This document shows, piece by piece, positions 36,465 through 37,136 of a stretch of DNA of 37,136 bases; the first letter of the stretch is position 1, and every line of letters begins with the position of its first letter. Under the pieces are notes generated by a model. That model worked only from the letters and a program-made list of their open reading frames with translations. It was not told the origin of the DNA and made no database searches. Made by a program: the position numbers and the translations under genes. The stretch comes from Limnohabitans sp. GTDB lineage: Bacteria > Pseudomonadota > Gammaproteobacteria > Burkholderiales > Burkholderiaceae_C. The stretch is taken from NCBI GenBank assembly GCA_021300495.1, contig JAJTDK010000016.1, forward strand, positions 1 through 37,136, written 5' to 3'.

Positions 36465-37076
36465 TTAAACCAAGCCTTTGATCCAAGTTTGAACCTGTTT
36501 GAAATCGGGGTTTTCTGCTGACCGAAGCCATTCAAACAATACCATTTCGGTGGTTAAAAGCTCTGCCCCAGCGCCCGCCAATCGGTCAAATGCGGCGTCT
36601 CGATCTCGGTCGCTGCGCGAGGCGCAAGCATCTGTCACGACCCAGACGTCAAACTCGTCCTCCAACAAATCCAAAGCCGTTTGCAACAAGCACACGTGAG
36701 CTTCGCAACCCGCTATGACCACGGAGGGCCCAGCTTCAGGTTCAACCGGTTTTTGCAAATGCCGTGGCAAGCTGCGAGCGTTGCCCTTCGGCGCGGCAGG
36801 CGCGGGAGGACTTAACCATTCGCCCAAACCCTCCTCCACGCCACTGAAAGCCATTTTGGCCAGCACCCGTTGGCAATGTTGACGAATCTCGGGAGATGTT
36901 TCGCCAAGTCCTGATGGATTTTGTTCAGTAGCCCAAACCGGCACATTCAGAAGCTTGGCGGTCCGAGCCAGCACTTCAGCGCGCAGCCATACTGCTGGTG
37001 CGTCCTTCATGGCGGGCATTAACTTCAATTGGTAATCAACCAGAACCAATTGAGAGGATTCAACTTCAAGCAGCAT
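36465..37076 (-). CDS. Isochorismatase-fold cysteine hydrolase
   Basis: A 203-residue member of the isochorismatase-like hydrolase family. The catalytic triad can be seen: Asp14 in LVLVDYQ, Lys74 in LAKMAFSG and Cys129 in AGCEAHVCL. The true substrate in this branch is usually unknown; nicotinamidase or ureidohydrolase activities occur in the family, so no symbol is given. Between Lys74 and the Cys strand lies a proline- and basic-rich insert (about 88-116) that most relatives lack. ATG 37076 is supported by GAGG (37084-37087) 7 bases upstream; a TTG at 37103 is less likely. The final 60 bases of the window are non-coding and hold only a small palindrome CCCAA-a-TTGGG (37121-37131). Confidence 0.85.
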   Translation of the reverse strand: MLLEVESSQLVLVDYQLKLMPAMKDAPAVWLRAEVLARTAKLLNVPVWATEQNPSGLGETSPEIRQHCQRVLAKMAFSGVEEGLGEWLSPPAPAAPKGNARSLPRHLQKPVEPEAGPSVVIAGCEAHVCLLQTALDLLEDEFDVWVVTDACASRSDRDRDAAFDRLAGAGAELLTTEMVLFEWLRSAENPDFKQVQTWIKGLV

Positions 37077-37136
37077 ATTCAGGCCTCGGTGCAAATTAAT
37101 CAAAATCTCAGTTTGCCCAACCCAAATTGGGGGTGT

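Overview
This window looks like chromosomal housekeeping DNA from a betaproteobacterium of the order Burkholderiales, most likely a Comamonadaceae-type freshwater organism. The support is the protein similarity as I recall the families, the chain ndk-rlmN-pilW-rodZ-ispG-hisS-yfgM-bamB-der-hfq-hflX-hflK-hflC-(DUF2065)-hisZ-purA, the use of hisZ (a short-form HisG system), and a GC content I judge by eye to be near 50%. I see no tRNA, rRNA, CRISPR array, phage gene, transposase or integrase. Genes are packed very tightly and almost all lie on the minus strand. The only plus-strand genes are the chromate-transporter pair, tesA and bamD.

Left part (1-5100): the start of a ygiQ-type radical SAM gene runs off the left edge. 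Divergent from it is a two-gene split chromate transporter. These are followed by rlmB and an orphan ABC ATPase (ybbA type), which is divergent from tesA with start codons that physically overlap. metC ends the long minus-strand operon.

Central part (5086-23100): one long minus-strand cluster reads from ndk down to metC. It covers nucleotide metabolism (ndk, purA, a phosphoribosyltransferase), RNA modification and translation (rlmN, hisS), isoprenoid synthesis (ispG), cell shape and pili (a rodZ-like gene, pilW), envelope assembly (yfgM, bamB), ribosome GTPases (der, hflX), Hfq, the HflKC membrane complex and histidine synthesis control (hisZ). Many neighbours overlap by 1-8 bases, suggesting translational coupling. 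Two genes, hflC and der, are each broken by an internal deletion that is not a multiple of three. The part before and the part after each break are well conserved, so these are either recent lesions or assembly errors.

Right part (21200-37136): scpB-rluB (segregation, pseudouridylation); divergent rluD and bamD; a DinG/YoaA-type helicase with a small secreted protein and zapE upstream; and a sucA-sucB-lpdA operon for the 2-oxoglutarate dehydrogenase complex, ended by a strong intrinsic terminator and preceded by an extended -10 promoter abutting an FNR-like box. Last come prpE with its own terminator and an isochorismatase-fold hydrolase. I did not find a clearly new multi-gene system. The most interesting items are the two deletion lesions, the overlapping divergent starts of tesA and ybbA, a 24-bp inverted repeat over a possible hflK promoter, the FNR-like site at sucA, and hflX following hfq in the same reading frame.
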